A DNA stretch of 64,000 bases, taken from positions 248,001 to 312,000 of the forward strand of contig NZ_JAKRGF010000002.1 of NCBI RefSeq assembly GCF_022347685.1, read 5' to 3'. Positions 52,945-61,581 of this stretch are shown here, piece after piece. The number at the start of each line of letters is the position of its first letter. The first letter of the stretch is position 1. The notes beneath the pieces are model-generated. The model did not search any database. It was not told the DNA's origin and saw only the letters and a list, made by a program, of their open reading frames with translations. The position numbers and the translations under genes are program-made. The DNA comes from Thalassobius sp. Cn5-15 (GTDB taxonomy: Bacteria > Pseudomonadota > Alphaproteobacteria > Rhodobacterales > Rhodobacteraceae).

Positions 52945-53505
52945 TTAAATCACCGTGACCTTGGTGCCACGCGGCACACGGTCATAAAGGTCGGTGACAT
53001 GATCGTTGATCATGCGGATGCAGCCGTTAGACACCGACCGCCCAATGGTGCGCGGCTGCGTGGTGCCATGGATGCGGAAATACGTATCGCGCCCATCCTT
53101 GTAGAGGTAAAGCGCCCGCGCACCTAGCGGGTTTTTCGGACCACCGGGCTGGCGAAACTCATTGTCGATAAACTTGCCATAGGCCGACGGGTCCCGCTTG
53201 ATCATCTCTGGCGTCGGACGCCAAGAGGGCCACTTGGCCTTGCGCTGGATGATGGCGTCGCCTTTGAATTCCAGACCTGCTTTACCCACGCCGACGCCAT
53301 AACGCCGCGCGGTGCCCACACCGGTCACAAGGTACAGAAAATGCGCCTGCGGCAGCACCAGAATTTGGCCCGGTTCCACATCCGATTTGATCGCCACGTC
53401 CTGCGGCAGATACTTCTGCTCCACCTCAAAGGCCCGCGCGATAGAGGGCATCGCAAGTGTGGCGGTGGCGGCAGCGGCCGTGGTCAGAAAATGGCGGCGT
53501 TTCAT
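52945..53505 (-). CDS. L,D-transpeptidase (YkuD domain), Tat-exported
   Basis: The 186-residue protein begins MKRRHFLTTAAAATATLAM, a twin-arginine signal. The YkuD catalytic motif is present: HGTTQPRTIGRSVSNGCIRM, with the active Cys followed by Ile-Arg. Such enzymes make direct peptide cross-links in peptidoglycan or attach outer-membrane proteins to it. A TTG two codons upstream is possible but ATG at 53505 fits the signal peptide start. It stands alone in a gene-poor stretch. Confidence 0.93.
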   Translation of the reverse strand: MKRRHFLTTAAAATATLAMPSIARAFEVEQKYLPQDVAIKSDVEPGQILVLPQAHFLYLVTGVGTARRYGVGVGKAGLEFKGDAIIQRKAKWPSWRPTPEMIKRDPSAYGKFIDNEFRQPGGPKNPLGARALYLYKDGRDTYFRIHGTTQPRTIGRSVSNGCIRMINDHVTDLYDRVPRGTKVTVI

Positions 53506-53845
53506 CGGCAATACTCATGTGCTGGGTAAAATATGTTCGATCAGCATGCCGTAAGCTACGTTGAAAATCAATGTAGGGCGCAGCCGCAGTGATCACGTTT
53601 CAGCCAGCTATGCCTGATCAGATGGCGGCCCAATCGGTGAACCGATGCGTCTGCGGCGCGGGTGTGCGGGGAGTTTCAGCGCTGGGTTTGGCGGGTTGGT
53701 TGCGGTTTAGCTGTGTGGTCTGTGACATGGGTGTGTCCTCCTATGCGATCAACATGGGAAGGCAGGCGCAGCGTTGCGAGGGATGTTTCAACCGGCTGGC
53801 GCGGGTGTGAGGGGATGTGTTTGCACCACCTCAAACAACCGCGCC
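53506..53845. other. Gene-poor stretch before a palindromic element
   Basis: About 340 bp with no supported gene. One reading frame at 53589-53810 encodes several cysteines but no family pattern, and was not accepted. Strong GC-rich hairpins begin at 53846. Confidence 0.45.
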
Positions 53846-53922
53846 GCGCCCGAACCGAGGGGCGAAGCAAAGCGCCCGCCCCGTGGGGGCGGTTCGGGCG
53901 CTGCCAAATCTTCGATTTGGCA
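53846..53922 (+). repeat. Covarying palindromic element, copy 1
   Basis: An 11-bp inverted repeat GCGCCCGAACC (53846-53856) with GGTTCGGGCGC (53891-53901) encloses a 34-base core that contains GAGGGG, a purine-rich stretch and GCCCCGTGGGGGC. A second hairpin, TGCCAAATC-TTC-GATTTGGCA (53902-53922), follows at once. Copy 2 at 56522-56597 has the same layout with different but still complementary arms, so the structure is under selection or the element spreads as a palindrome. It lies just downstream of the DUF4145 gene's stop. Confidence 0.8.
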
Positions 53923-53945
53923 CGAGTGCTTCGCGCTAAAGTCAG

Positions 53946-54677
53946 CTAGTCCACTGAGGAGGCTTCATCACCCACAGCAGAAGCAGCCAACAACTTCTGT
54001 TGTGCTTTCTCGTCTGCGATCTGCTTCACTTTTGCAAAGCGTTCTTCTCGCCTTGCACGCGCGACGTACCATTCATCGAATAGTGTCTCGATCAGTTCAA
54101 TAAGAACCTGCGCCTCATCAGAATCTACATCAACAATAATATTGATGTCCTTTTCCATATGCGCGCCAATATTCCCAATCTGACGAATATAGTCGATTGC
54201 CTCCACGCTTTCGATAGACACCCCTCGTGGCGCGTTACCCTCATCTACTTGTTGTTTGAGCGCAGCAATTTCCTTGAACAACGTCGGCTTAGAGATGCCA
54301 CAGAAATCACGAATCATTCCTTGCAGGCATCGGCGCGCCAAAGTAGCTGATGCTTTGGGGCTGAGGTCACGGACCAGACATGCCTCCGCATAGTCTTCTC
54401 TCAGTGCGGCTGGGATGCAATCGGGTTGAGGTCTCGCAGCGCTCTCAGGCATAAGCTGCCTAGCAAGAAAAGTCTTGCCACGCCCACCCTTATAATTAAT
54501 CAACCGAACAAGAACAGTAGCTCTCCGGCAATCTTCATTCGCACACGAAATCGCCTCGCTTTGCAAATGAATTGGCCCCGACGCACTCACCCCAATGTCC
54601 AGCAACATTTGCCCTTTAAAATGGTTCGCCACCGTAACCGTTTGCGCTTTGTCGCAATATGGACATGTCCAATTCAT
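53946..54677 (-). CDS. DUF4145-domain protein with N-terminal zinc finger
   Basis: The 243-residue protein starts MNWTCPYCDKAQTVTVANHF, with CPYC and a later CANEDC (near residues 5-8 and 46-51) forming a probable zinc site. Residues 85-180 match DUF4145: ALREDYAEACLVRDLSPKASATLARRCLQGMIRDFCG, then SIESVEAIDYIRQIGNIGAHM. DUF4145 proteins are often found near restriction or defence genes but have no proven activity. The tail (residues 200-243) is Ala/Glu-rich and helical. The gene lies alone between a palindromic element and the ettA terminator, and reads richer in A+T than its neighbours, so it may be a late insertion. Confidence 0.78.
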   Translation of the reverse strand: MNWTCPYCDKAQTVTVANHFKGQMLLDIGVSASGPIHLQSEAISCANEDCRRATVLVRLINYKGGRGKTFLARQLMPESAARPQPDCIPAALREDYAEACLVRDLSPKASATLARRCLQGMIRDFCGISKPTLFKEIAALKQQVDEGNAPRGVSIESVEAIDYIRQIGNIGAHMEKDINIIVDVDSDEAQVLIELIETLFDEWYVARARREERFAKVKQIADEKAQQKLLAASAVGDEASSVD

Positions 54678-54702
54678 TGCTGCCTCATAATCAAATAACA
54701 AA

Positions 54703-54726
54703 AAAGCGGCCCCGAAGGGCCGCTTT
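54703..54726 (-). terminator. Terminator after ettA
   Basis: Ten-bp stem AAAGCGGCCC with GGGCCGCTTT, loop CGAA; on the minus strand a TTTTTTG run follows. Confidence 0.9.
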
Positions 54727-54734
54727 CCCACTCT

Positions 54735-56390
54735 TTAGCGGGTGAACTTCTTGTGCTTGATGCGCTTGGGTTCCAGCGCATCGGGGCCGAGGCGACGTTT
54801 CTTGTCTTCCTCATAATCGGCGAAGTTGCCCTCGAACCATTCCACATGCGCGTCGCCCTCAAAAGCGAGGATGTGGGTACAGATCCGGTCAAGGAAGAAA
54901 CGGTCGTGCGAGATGACAACCGCGCAGCCGGCAAAATCAACCAGCGCATCCTCAAGCGCACGCAGGGTTTCCACGTCCAGGTCGTTGGTCGGTTCGTCGA
55001 GCAACAGCACGTTACCGCCCTCTTTCAACAAACGCGCCATATGCACACGGTTCCGTTCACCACCGGACAGAAGGTTCAGCGTTTTCTGCTGATCGCCGCC
55101 CTTGAAGTTGAAGGACGAACAATAGGCGCGCGAGTTCACCTGCGCATCGCCCAGTTCGATCAACTCGGCCCCGCCGGAAATCGCTTCCCACACGGTTTCA
55201 TTGTCCTGCAGGTCATCACGCGACTGATCCACATAAGACAGCTGCACGGTGTCACCATACTCGACCGTTCCCTCATCCGGTTGTTCCTGACCGGTCAACA
55301 TACGGAACAGTGTGGTCTTACCAGCGCCGTTCGGGCCGATCACACCAACGATACCACCGGGCGGCAGCGAAAACGTCAGATCCTCAACCAACAGCTTGTC
55401 GCCCATGGCCTTTTTCAGACCGTTCACTTCGATCACCTTGCCGCCCAGACGCTGACCGTTCGGGATCACGATCTGCGCGCGGGTGATTTTCTCACGCTCT
55501 GACTGGTTGGCCAGATCGTTATAGGCGGCGATACGGGCTTTGGATTTCGCCTGCCGCGCCTTAGCGCCCTGACGCATCCACTCCAATTCGCGTTCCAGCG
55601 TTTTCTGACGCGTTTTGTCTTCCTTGGCCTCATGCTGCAGACGTTTTGCCTTCTGCTCCAGCCACGCGGAATAGTTGCCCTCGTAGGGGATGCCGCGCCC
55701 ACGGTCCAGTTCCAGAATCCAGCCGGTGATGTCATCGAGGAAATAGCGGTCGTGGGTGACGATCAGGATGGTGCCTTTGTAATCAATCAGATGCTGTTGC
55801 AGCCACGCGATGGTTTCCGCGTCCAAGTGGTTGGTCGGTTCATCCAGCAGCAGCATGTCAGGCGCCTCAAGCAGCAGCTTGCACAGCGCCACGCGACGTT
55901 TTTCACCCCCCGACAGGCTGGTCACATCGGCATCATCGGCAGGGCAGCGCAGCGCCTCCAGCGAGATGTCGACCTGACTGTCCAGATCCCACAGGTTCTG
56001 GCTGTCGATCTCATCCTGCAGCTGCGCCATTTCATCAGCGGTTTCATCGCTGTAGTTCATCGCCAGCTCGTTGTAGCGATCCAGAATGGCCTTTTTGGCG
56101 GCCACGCCCAACATCACGTTACCGCGCACGTCAAGGCTCGGGTCCAGTTCAGGCTCCTGCGGCAGGTAGCCCACTTTAGCACCTTCAGCGTGCCAAGCTT
56201 CGCCGGTGAAGTCCTTATCCATACCGGCCATGATCTTCATCAGGGTGGATTTACCCGAACCGTTGACGCCGACGACACCGATTTTCACACCGGGCAGGAA
56301 GTTCAGGTGGATGTTTTCAAAGCACTTCTTGCCGCCCGGATAGGTCTTGGAGACGCCGGACATGTGGTAGACAAACTGATAAGATGCCAT
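54735..56390 (-). CDS. ettA: Energy-dependent translational throttle protein EttA (ABC-F)
   Basis: The 551-residue cytoplasmic ABC-F ATPase has two ATP-binding cassettes. The first has GVNGSGKSTLMKIMAG (Walker A) and LSGGEKRRVALCKLLLEAPDMLLLDEPTNHLD; the second has GPNGAGKTTLFRMLTG and LSGGERNRVHMARLLKEGGNVLLLDEPTNDLD. The start at 56390 (MASYQFVYHMSGVSKTYPGGKK) matches EttA, which begins directly with its first strand. EttA binds the ribosomal E site and senses the ADP/ATP ratio. Length is normal for the family. Confidence 0.96.
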   Translation of the reverse strand: MASYQFVYHMSGVSKTYPGGKKCFENIHLNFLPGVKIGVVGVNGSGKSTLMKIMAGMDKDFTGEAWHAEGAKVGYLPQEPELDPSLDVRGNVMLGVAAKKAILDRYNELAMNYSDETADEMAQLQDEIDSQNLWDLDSQVDISLEALRCPADDADVTSLSGGEKRRVALCKLLLEAPDMLLLDEPTNHLDAETIAWLQQHLIDYKGTILIVTHDRYFLDDITGWILELDRGRGIPYEGNYSAWLEQKAKRLQHEAKEDKTRQKTLERELEWMRQGAKARQAKSKARIAAYNDLANQSEREKITRAQIVIPNGQRLGGKVIEVNGLKKAMGDKLLVEDLTFSLPPGGIVGVIGPNGAGKTTLFRMLTGQEQPDEGTVEYGDTVQLSYVDQSRDDLQDNETVWEAISGGAELIELGDAQVNSRAYCSSFNFKGGDQQKTLNLLSGGERNRVHMARLLKEGGNVLLLDEPTNDLDVETLRALEDALVDFAGCAVVISHDRFFLDRICTHILAFEGDAHVEWFEGNFADYEEDKKRRLGPDALEPKRIKHKKFTR

Positions 56391-56521
56391 GGGTTGCTCT
56401 CTTGCAGGGGAATAGGGTTGGCAGAGGTGATACCGGAAGGGGCGAACGGGGGCAATGCGGTTGGTGGTGGACGTGCTTCTACCCACCACAAAATCATTCG
56501 CCTCATGCCAGTGATGGCCTA

Positions 56522-56597
56522 GCGCCGTTCCGAGGGGAGGCGCAATCGCGCCGCCCCGTGGGGGCGGAACGGCGCGGCCCAACAGTCCCTGTTGGGC
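56522..56597 (+). repeat. Covarying palindromic element, copy 2
   Basis: GCGCCGTTCC (56522-56531) pairs with GGAACGGCGC (56566-56575) around a 34-base core that shares GAGGGG and GCCCCGTGGGGGC with copy 1. The second hairpin, GCCCAACAG-TCC-CTGTTGGGC (56577-56597), differs in sequence from that of copy 1 but has the same 9-bp stem and 3-base loop. It lies in the leader of ettA. The rest of the gap 56391-56757 shows no gene. Confidence 0.8.
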
Positions 56598-56757
56598 GAG
56601 ACACTGACGAGAGGCCGTATGAGCTGCGAAAGGTTAACCGCTGAAAAGAAACATTGAGCATGAACACCACTAGGCAACCCGCGCAATGCCCCCGCCCCAC
56701 ACCGACAATCTGGCGCAAGATTGCCCAGCCGGAGATGGCGCCATTTTTCGCCCGCCC

Positions 56758-57633
56758 TCAAAGGGCCTTTTCAAAGAAGCGGTCGGGGTACGGATCGTCG
56801 TTGAACCGCTCAATCTCTACCCAGCCCGACCGCTGATAGAGCGCGATCGCCTCAGGCAGGGCCGAATTGGTATCCAGCCGCAGGAGTGTGATGCCCAGCG
56901 CCTTAGCGCGCGCCTCTGCCTCGGCCATCAGGGTGCGGGACAGGCCCAGACCGCGGGCGGCGGGGGAAATCCACAGGCGCTTGATCTCGGCATAGCCCTT
57001 GTCTGTCCCCTTCACCCCCACACAGCCCAGCGGCATGCCGTCGGAATAGGCGACCAGAAAACTGCCGCGCGGGGCCATCATGTCCGCCGCTTCGGGATCG
57101 GCGCTGAGGTTCACGTCAAATCCGGTGGCCAGCCGTGCGCCTAGCTCTTGGTAATATGCCGTCAGACACCTCACCGCATCGGGGTGGCGCGGGTCACATG
57201 CCACCAGTTCCATCCGATCCCGCCCAAGGGCAGAGGCCACCAGATCCATCGCCGCCAGCAATGCGTCAGGATTGGGGTGGCGCGACAGCAGATCATCGGC
57301 GCGGGCATCAGAGAGCGCGTTATAGGCGGCACGTTCGCGCAGCCCGGCATCCGTCAGCACCGCAATGCGGCGACGGCCATCGCTGGCGTCCCGCTCCAGC
57401 CGCAGTAGACCCTCATCCTGAAGCGACTTCAGAAACCGGCTGAGCACTGGCTTATCCAGATCTAGGTACCCGCGGATCGTTTCCAGTTCCCGTCCTTCTG
57501 GTCCGATGGCATGCAGCACCCGTGCAGGACCCAGCGGTCGACCGCGGCCCAGAAACGACTGATCCAGCGCACCGGTTTCGCGGGTAACTGCACGGTTGAA
57601 ACGACGAATGCGAGCGACGGCATCGGTGGTCAT
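56758..57633 (-). CDS. MarR-GNAT fusion protein
   Basis: The 291-residue protein has an N-terminal MarR winged helix (residues ~15-135) with LGPARVLHAIGPEGRELETIRGYLDLDKPVLSRFLKSLQDEGLLRLERDASDGRRRIAVLTDAG, and a C-terminal GNAT acetyltransferase domain (residues ~145-291) with LWISPAARGLGLSRTLMAEAEARAKALG and a final ALYQRSGWVEIERF. Such fusions combine DNA binding with acetyl transfer, possibly to a small ligand or protein; targets are unknown. It is transcribed divergently from nadD. Confidence 0.9.
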   Translation of the reverse strand: MTTDAVARIRRFNRAVTRETGALDQSFLGRGRPLGPARVLHAIGPEGRELETIRGYLDLDKPVLSRFLKSLQDEGLLRLERDASDGRRRIAVLTDAGLRERAAYNALSDARADDLLSRHPNPDALLAAMDLVASALGRDRMELVACDPRHPDAVRCLTAYYQELGARLATGFDVNLSADPEAADMMAPRGSFLVAYSDGMPLGCVGVKGTDKGYAEIKRLWISPAARGLGLSRTLMAEAEARAKALGITLLRLDTNSALPEAIALYQRSGWVEIERFNDDPYPDRFFEKAL

Positions 57634-57806
57634 CTGAACGGCCTTTCAAGAACATCAATGTGGTTGCATTGCATCAACTATATTTCCAACACAACCCCCT
57701 GCAACCGTCATTTCCCACACCACACGGCACCGTTAGACGCAGCGAACTGCACACTTACGACACGCTTTCCAGTTGACAGTCCCCGCCTCAGCCGAGAAGG
57801 AAACAT

Positions 57807-58406
57807 ATGCGCAACGCACTGCCATATGCCCGCGCCGGTCAGGTGATCGGCCTGTTGGGGGGATCTTTTGATCCCGCCCATGAAGGGCATGCGCATATCA
57901 CCCGTGCGGCACTGAAACGTTTCGGTCTGGATCGCGTGTGGTGGCTGGTCAGCCCCGGCAACCCGCTGAAATCACGTGGACCTGCGGATATTGACAAGCG
58001 GCTGGCGCGGGCGCAGGCGGTGATGGATCATCCCCGTGTGACCATCACCGATTTGGAAACACAGACTGGCACCAGATTTACAGCCGAGACACTGTGCGCC
58101 CTCCAACGCCTCTACCCCGGTGTGCGCTTTGTCTGGCTGATGGGGGCGGACAATTTGGCGCAGTTTCACCAATGGCAGGACTGGCAGGCGATCATGGCCT
58201 CTGTGCCCATTGGCGTGCTGGCACGCCCCGGCGACCGGATGGCCGCGCGGTGCTCCAAGGCGGCGCAGATGTACCGCACCGCGCGCCTGCCCGGCTGTCA
58301 TAGTCAAGCATTGGCCGATGGCGCCGCGCCGCGCTGGTGTTTTGTGAATATGCCGATGAACAGCCAATCTTCCACCCGGTTGCGTGCAAAAGGCGACTGG
58401 CGCTAA
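57807..58406 (+). CDS. nadD: Nicotinate-nucleotide adenylyltransferase
   Basis: The 199-residue enzyme has the nucleotidyltransferase motif [21 protein letters not shown] near residues 16-36, with the GxxxPxHxGH-type HxGH site, and the C-terminal [10 protein letters not shown] block matching the ISSTxxR motif. It joins nicotinate mononucleotide and ATP in NAD synthesis. Two further conserved elements are [11 protein letters not shown] and [14 protein letters not shown]. The neighbouring gene downstream is dacB. Confidence 0.95.
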   Translation: MRNALPYARAGQVIGLLGGSFDPAHEGHAHITRAALKRFGLDRVWWLVSPGNPLKSRGPADIDKRLARAQAVMDHPRVTITDLETQTGTRFTAETLCALQRLYPGVRFVWLMGADNLAQFHQWQDWQAIMASVPIGVLARPGDRMAARCSKAAQMYRTARLPGCHSQALADGAAPRWCFVNMPMNSQSSTRLRAKGDWR

Positions 58407-58506
58407 GCGCGGCGCCGATACCGCACAACGCATGTCGCAATAGTTTCACCTCACCCCCCTCCTGTAGCGCTTGAGACTTGGGGCCAAGACGCGCTAACTT
58501 AGCTTC

Positions 58507-60009
58507 ATGATTAATTCGTTTTCTCGACGTGCATTTCTCACGTCGCTGGCCGCGTTTTCCGCCAGCACCAGCATCGCCGCTCCTCTTGGCCGCTCCTTGC
58601 GTCCTGTGGCCCGCCCTGATCTCTCTGGTCCAGAGGGCGCGGCGCTGCGCGCACGCTCGCTTGAGGCATTGCTGAAACAATCAAATCTCAGCGGCGGGGT
58701 AAGTTTCGCCGTGGCCAACCCGAAAGACGGCAAAATTCTTGAGGGGCGCAATGCCAATGCCCTGCTGCCCCCCGCCAGTGTGACCAAGGCGGTGACTGCA
58801 CTTTATGCGTTGACCTATCTGGGGGCGAATCACCGTTTCCACACACGGGTGATTGCCACCGCGCCGGTGCAAAACGGCGTACTGCAAGGCGATCTGATCC
58901 TCGCCGGCGGCGGCGATCCGACGCTGGACACTGATGCACTGGCGCGCCTGGCCAAGGCACTGAAAGCGCAGGGACTGCGCGAGGTGCGCGGACGCTTTCT
59001 GGTCTATGCGGGCGCCCTGCCCTACCTGCCCCATATCGATGACAGCCAACCCGATCACGTCGGCTATAACCCCGCCATTTCCGGCCTGTCCCTGAACTTC
59101 AACCGTGTACATTTTGAATGGAAACGGGCGCAATCTGGCTGGGGCGTGACGATGGATGCGCGATCCAACAGCTACCGTCCTGCCGTCACCGTGGCCAAGA
59201 TGAAGGTGGTGCGCCGTCAGGCCCCCCTCTACACCTATGCACAGAAAGGCACGCAGGACCACTGGACCGTCGCCAGCGGCGCCCTTGGCAAAGGCGGCAG
59301 CCGCTGGTTGCCGGTGCGCCGTCCTGACTTTTATGCCGCCGAGGTGTTCCGCACCCTTGCCCGCGCCCATGGCGTTGTTCTGCCCAAAGAGAAAACCGTG
59401 AAACGCCTGCCCGCAGGCGCAACGCTGGCCAGTGTGGAAAGCGCGCCCCTCAGCACCATCCTGCGCGCAATGATGAAATATTCCACCAACCTGACCGCAG
59501 AAATGGTCGGGCTGGCCGCGTCACAGGCGGCGGGGGGCAAACCAACATCGCTACGTGCCTCGGCAAAGCAGATGACCAAATGGGCCAATCAGACCCTAAA
59601 CATGCGGCAAGCGCGGTTTGTCGATCATTCTGGATTGGGGGACGGATCCAAGGTCTCGGCGCAGGATATGGTCGCCGCGCTCAGCACACCGGTGGCCCAG
59701 CGCCACCTGTCGCCGCTGATGAAGCAGATCACCCTACGGGACGGGCGCGGCAAGCCGGACAAGAACCACCCGCTGCGGGTGATGGCCAAAACCGGCACGC
59801 TGAATTTCGCCTCCGCGCTTGCGGGCTACGTCACCACCCCGGGCGGCGCACCGATGGCCTTTGCCTTTTTCAGCGCCGACAGCAAACGCCGCGATCAGTT
59901 GAAAAAGAGCGAACGCGAACGCCCCGAAGGCGGCCGCAGCTGGAACAAACGCGCGAAGACCTTGCAGCAAGCGCTGCTGGAGCGTTGGGGTGGGTTGTAT
60001 GGGGGGTGA
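58507..60009 (+). CDS. dacB: D-alanyl-D-alanine carboxypeptidase/endopeptidase (PBP4)
   Basis: The 500-residue periplasmic enzyme has a signal-like N-terminus (MINSFSRRAFLTSLAAFSASTSIAA, with a twin-arginine pair), the SxxK motif as PPASVTKAVTALYAL near residue 95, SxN as MKYSTNLTAEMVG near 325, and KTG as MAKTGTLNFASALAGYV near 430. The long insert between the first two motifs is typical of class C PBPs (DacB/PBP4). It trims and cleaves peptidoglycan peptides. It lies after nadD and ends before an unknown membrane protein gene. Confidence 0.95.
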   Translation: MINSFSRRAFLTSLAAFSASTSIAAPLGRSLRPVARPDLSGPEGAALRARSLEALLKQSNLSGGVSFAVANPKDGKILEGRNANALLPPASVTKAVTALYALTYLGANHRFHTRVIATAPVQNGVLQGDLILAGGGDPTLDTDALARLAKALKAQGLREVRGRFLVYAGALPYLPHIDDSQPDHVGYNPAISGLSLNFNRVHFEWKRAQSGWGVTMDARSNSYRPAVTVAKMKVVRRQAPLYTYAQKGTQDHWTVASGALGKGGSRWLPVRRPDFYAAEVFRTLARAHGVVLPKEKTVKRLPAGATLASVESAPLSTILRAMMKYSTNLTAEMVGLAASQAAGGKPTSLRASAKQMTKWANQTLNMRQARFVDHSGLGDGSKVSAQDMVAALSTPVAQRHLSPLMKQITLRDGRGKPDKNHPLRVMAKTGTLNFASALAGYVTTPGGAPMAFAFFSADSKRRDQLKKSERERPEGGRSWNKRAKTLQQALLERWGGLYGG

Positions 60010-60048
60010 GGTAGGATAAAGGCTCATTGGGCACGTCGAATTAGCATA

Positions 60049-60882
60049 TTAGCTACTATTATGCATAAACGCCCCAAAAACTGCGAGAAAACCCTGCGAG
60101 AACGGCACTGCAAGCAAGCCCAAACCACAGAGAACAAAAATTGTGCAAAGCGCGCGTGCAACCGACTTTGAGTAATTGAGCCAGTCAATAAACTTCCAAA
60201 CAAGAGTGGTGGTTAATAACTTTTTATCTTCATCTTCATTTCCAGTCAGCTTGAACGCCCGTAAATAAGTGCCAGTGCCGGGCAGATCACGAATATGGAC
60301 ACCCGCAACCGCTGACTGCATAAGGTTGTCGCCGTTCCCAGTATCCCAATGCTCACCAACAATATTGGGCGAACCAGTAATTTCCGAAAGAAAAGAGTTA
60401 AGGCGTAATCCTTCTGGACTGAGTGGGTTTTTCTTAAGTGTAACCGCAGACAAGTACCCTGAAGCATAATCCCTAACGGACGAAGCTGTGATGCCTGCTG
60501 ATGTCGCGTCTGCCGCTACAGAATATTTCTTGATGAAATCGGGACAGAAGATCACATAGCAGAGTCTAGCTATGAAGAAACAAACCGCTGCGAAATAAAA
60601 CAGATACCAATTGAAAGGAATTTTCAGGACGAATGAAATTGGCTCCTGCCCACCAAGCGGAGCGGCGCTATATCGTTCTGGGAATTCTGATGTAAAGGTT
60701 AATATAACTGGCACTAGCACCAACCAAACCGAGGCGGTTTTAACAGCTTTGGTCTCTAGAACTGCTCTAAGCGCCATCCAAGGCAACCAGTCAATACCGG
60801 CCCACTCTTTGGGACCTGCATTTTGTTTCCTTAAGCCCAGTGCAAAAGCGTTTATCATGTCTTCAGGTAGCTTATTGTTCAT
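60049..60882 (-). CDS. Unknown membrane protein, AT-rich
   Basis: The 277-residue product starts MNNKLPEDMINAFALGLRK and has two close membrane segments near residues 50-70 and 90-115, a soluble middle part (residues ~120-235), and a C-terminal membrane region near 245-270. No family was recognised. Base composition is clearly more A+T-rich than dacB on one side and the TerB-like gene on the other, so it may have been inserted. It reads against dacB and has an upstream terminator hairpin shared with the next gene. Confidence 0.6.
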   Translation of the reverse strand: MNNKLPEDMINAFALGLRKQNAGPKEWAGIDWLPWMALRAVLETKAVKTASVWLVLVPVILTFTSEFPERYSAAPLGGQEPISFVLKIPFNWYLFYFAAVCFFIARLCYVIFCPDFIKKYSVAADATSAGITASSVRDYASGYLSAVTLKKNPLSPEGLRLNSFLSEITGSPNIVGEHWDTGNGDNLMQSAVAGVHIRDLPGTGTYLRAFKLTGNEDEDKKLLTTTLVWKFIDWLNYSKSVARALCTIFVLCGLGLLAVPFSQGFLAVFGAFMHNSS

Positions 60883-60961
60883 TAAAATCCTTGTGCACAA
60901 AAGTAACTCTTAAACTTAGGCCTGTCAGCCAACCTCACCAAACATCACATCCACCAAAAAC

Positions 60962-60990
60962 AAAACCCCGCTCACAACAAGCGGGGTTTT
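60962..60990 (-). terminator. Terminator after the TerB-like gene
   Basis: Eleven-bp stem AAAACCCCGCT with AGCGGGGTTTT around a 7-base loop. Confidence 0.88.
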
Positions 60991-61016
60991 CCAATTTCAG
61001 CGGCACCTACCGCCCC

Positions 61017-61445
61017 TCACCCAGAAATATGCCGCGCCCGCGATCCGCGCTCAATCGCGGCGGCGTGCAGGCGGTCGATGTTCAGCTCGTGGCGCATCTC
61101 TTCCAGCAGGCGCAGCTCAGACTCGGGGATGTTGCCATCTGCCGCCGCAACGTCACAGGCCAGCGCGTAGGCGGTTTCAAACAGATGCTCCGGCAGGTTG
61201 GCGCGGATCAGGCCAAACAGGGCATCCAGGCCCTCTTCCTCGGAAAACAGCTCAAACACGATGCGGGATACATCCGCGATGCGGTCAATGTCATAGGTGC
61301 CAAACACCGGCAGGTGGTTCACTGCGTTCTGGATCTTGACCAGCTCAGCGGTGCGCATATTTGCGTCGGCGGCGGAAATCGCGATCATGATCGCAACCAG
61401 ACAGTCCTGCGGGCTGAGCGGATGGGGGGGCTGTTCACGGGTCAT
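61017..61445 (-). CDS. TerB-like (tellurite-resistance family) protein
   Basis: The 142-residue helical protein has the TerB-type pattern of paired acidic, metal-like loops, here ISAADANMRTAELVKIQ and DVAAADGNIPESELRLLEEM, each with an Asp-x-Asn and acidic residues. TerB proteins bind calcium or other metals in oxidative and tellurite stress systems, but single copies such as this one are common in alphaproteobacteria without ter genes. It reads divergently from lysS. Confidence 0.85.
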   Translation of the reverse strand: MTREQPPHPLSPQDCLVAIMIAISAADANMRTAELVKIQNAVNHLPVFGTYDIDRIADVSRIVFELFSEEEGLDALFGLIRANLPEHLFETAYALACDVAAADGNIPESELRLLEEMRHELNIDRLHAAAIERGSRARHISG

Positions 61446-61581
61446 AAATGCTGGCCTTTCCGGGCTTATTTGGGACTGTTCGCAATTGCAGAATATTGAC
61501 TGACAGCCATTGTCGCAATAGGAAGCGTCGGTCTGTCGCGCATGGGGCGCGAGCGGACCCCTGATCTAATGGAGACAGCAG

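Noticed and set aside
53589-53810. Small cysteine-rich reading frame
   Set aside because: It has scattered cysteines but no family pattern, no good ribosome site, and lies next to a palindromic element with a base composition that creates open frames by chance.
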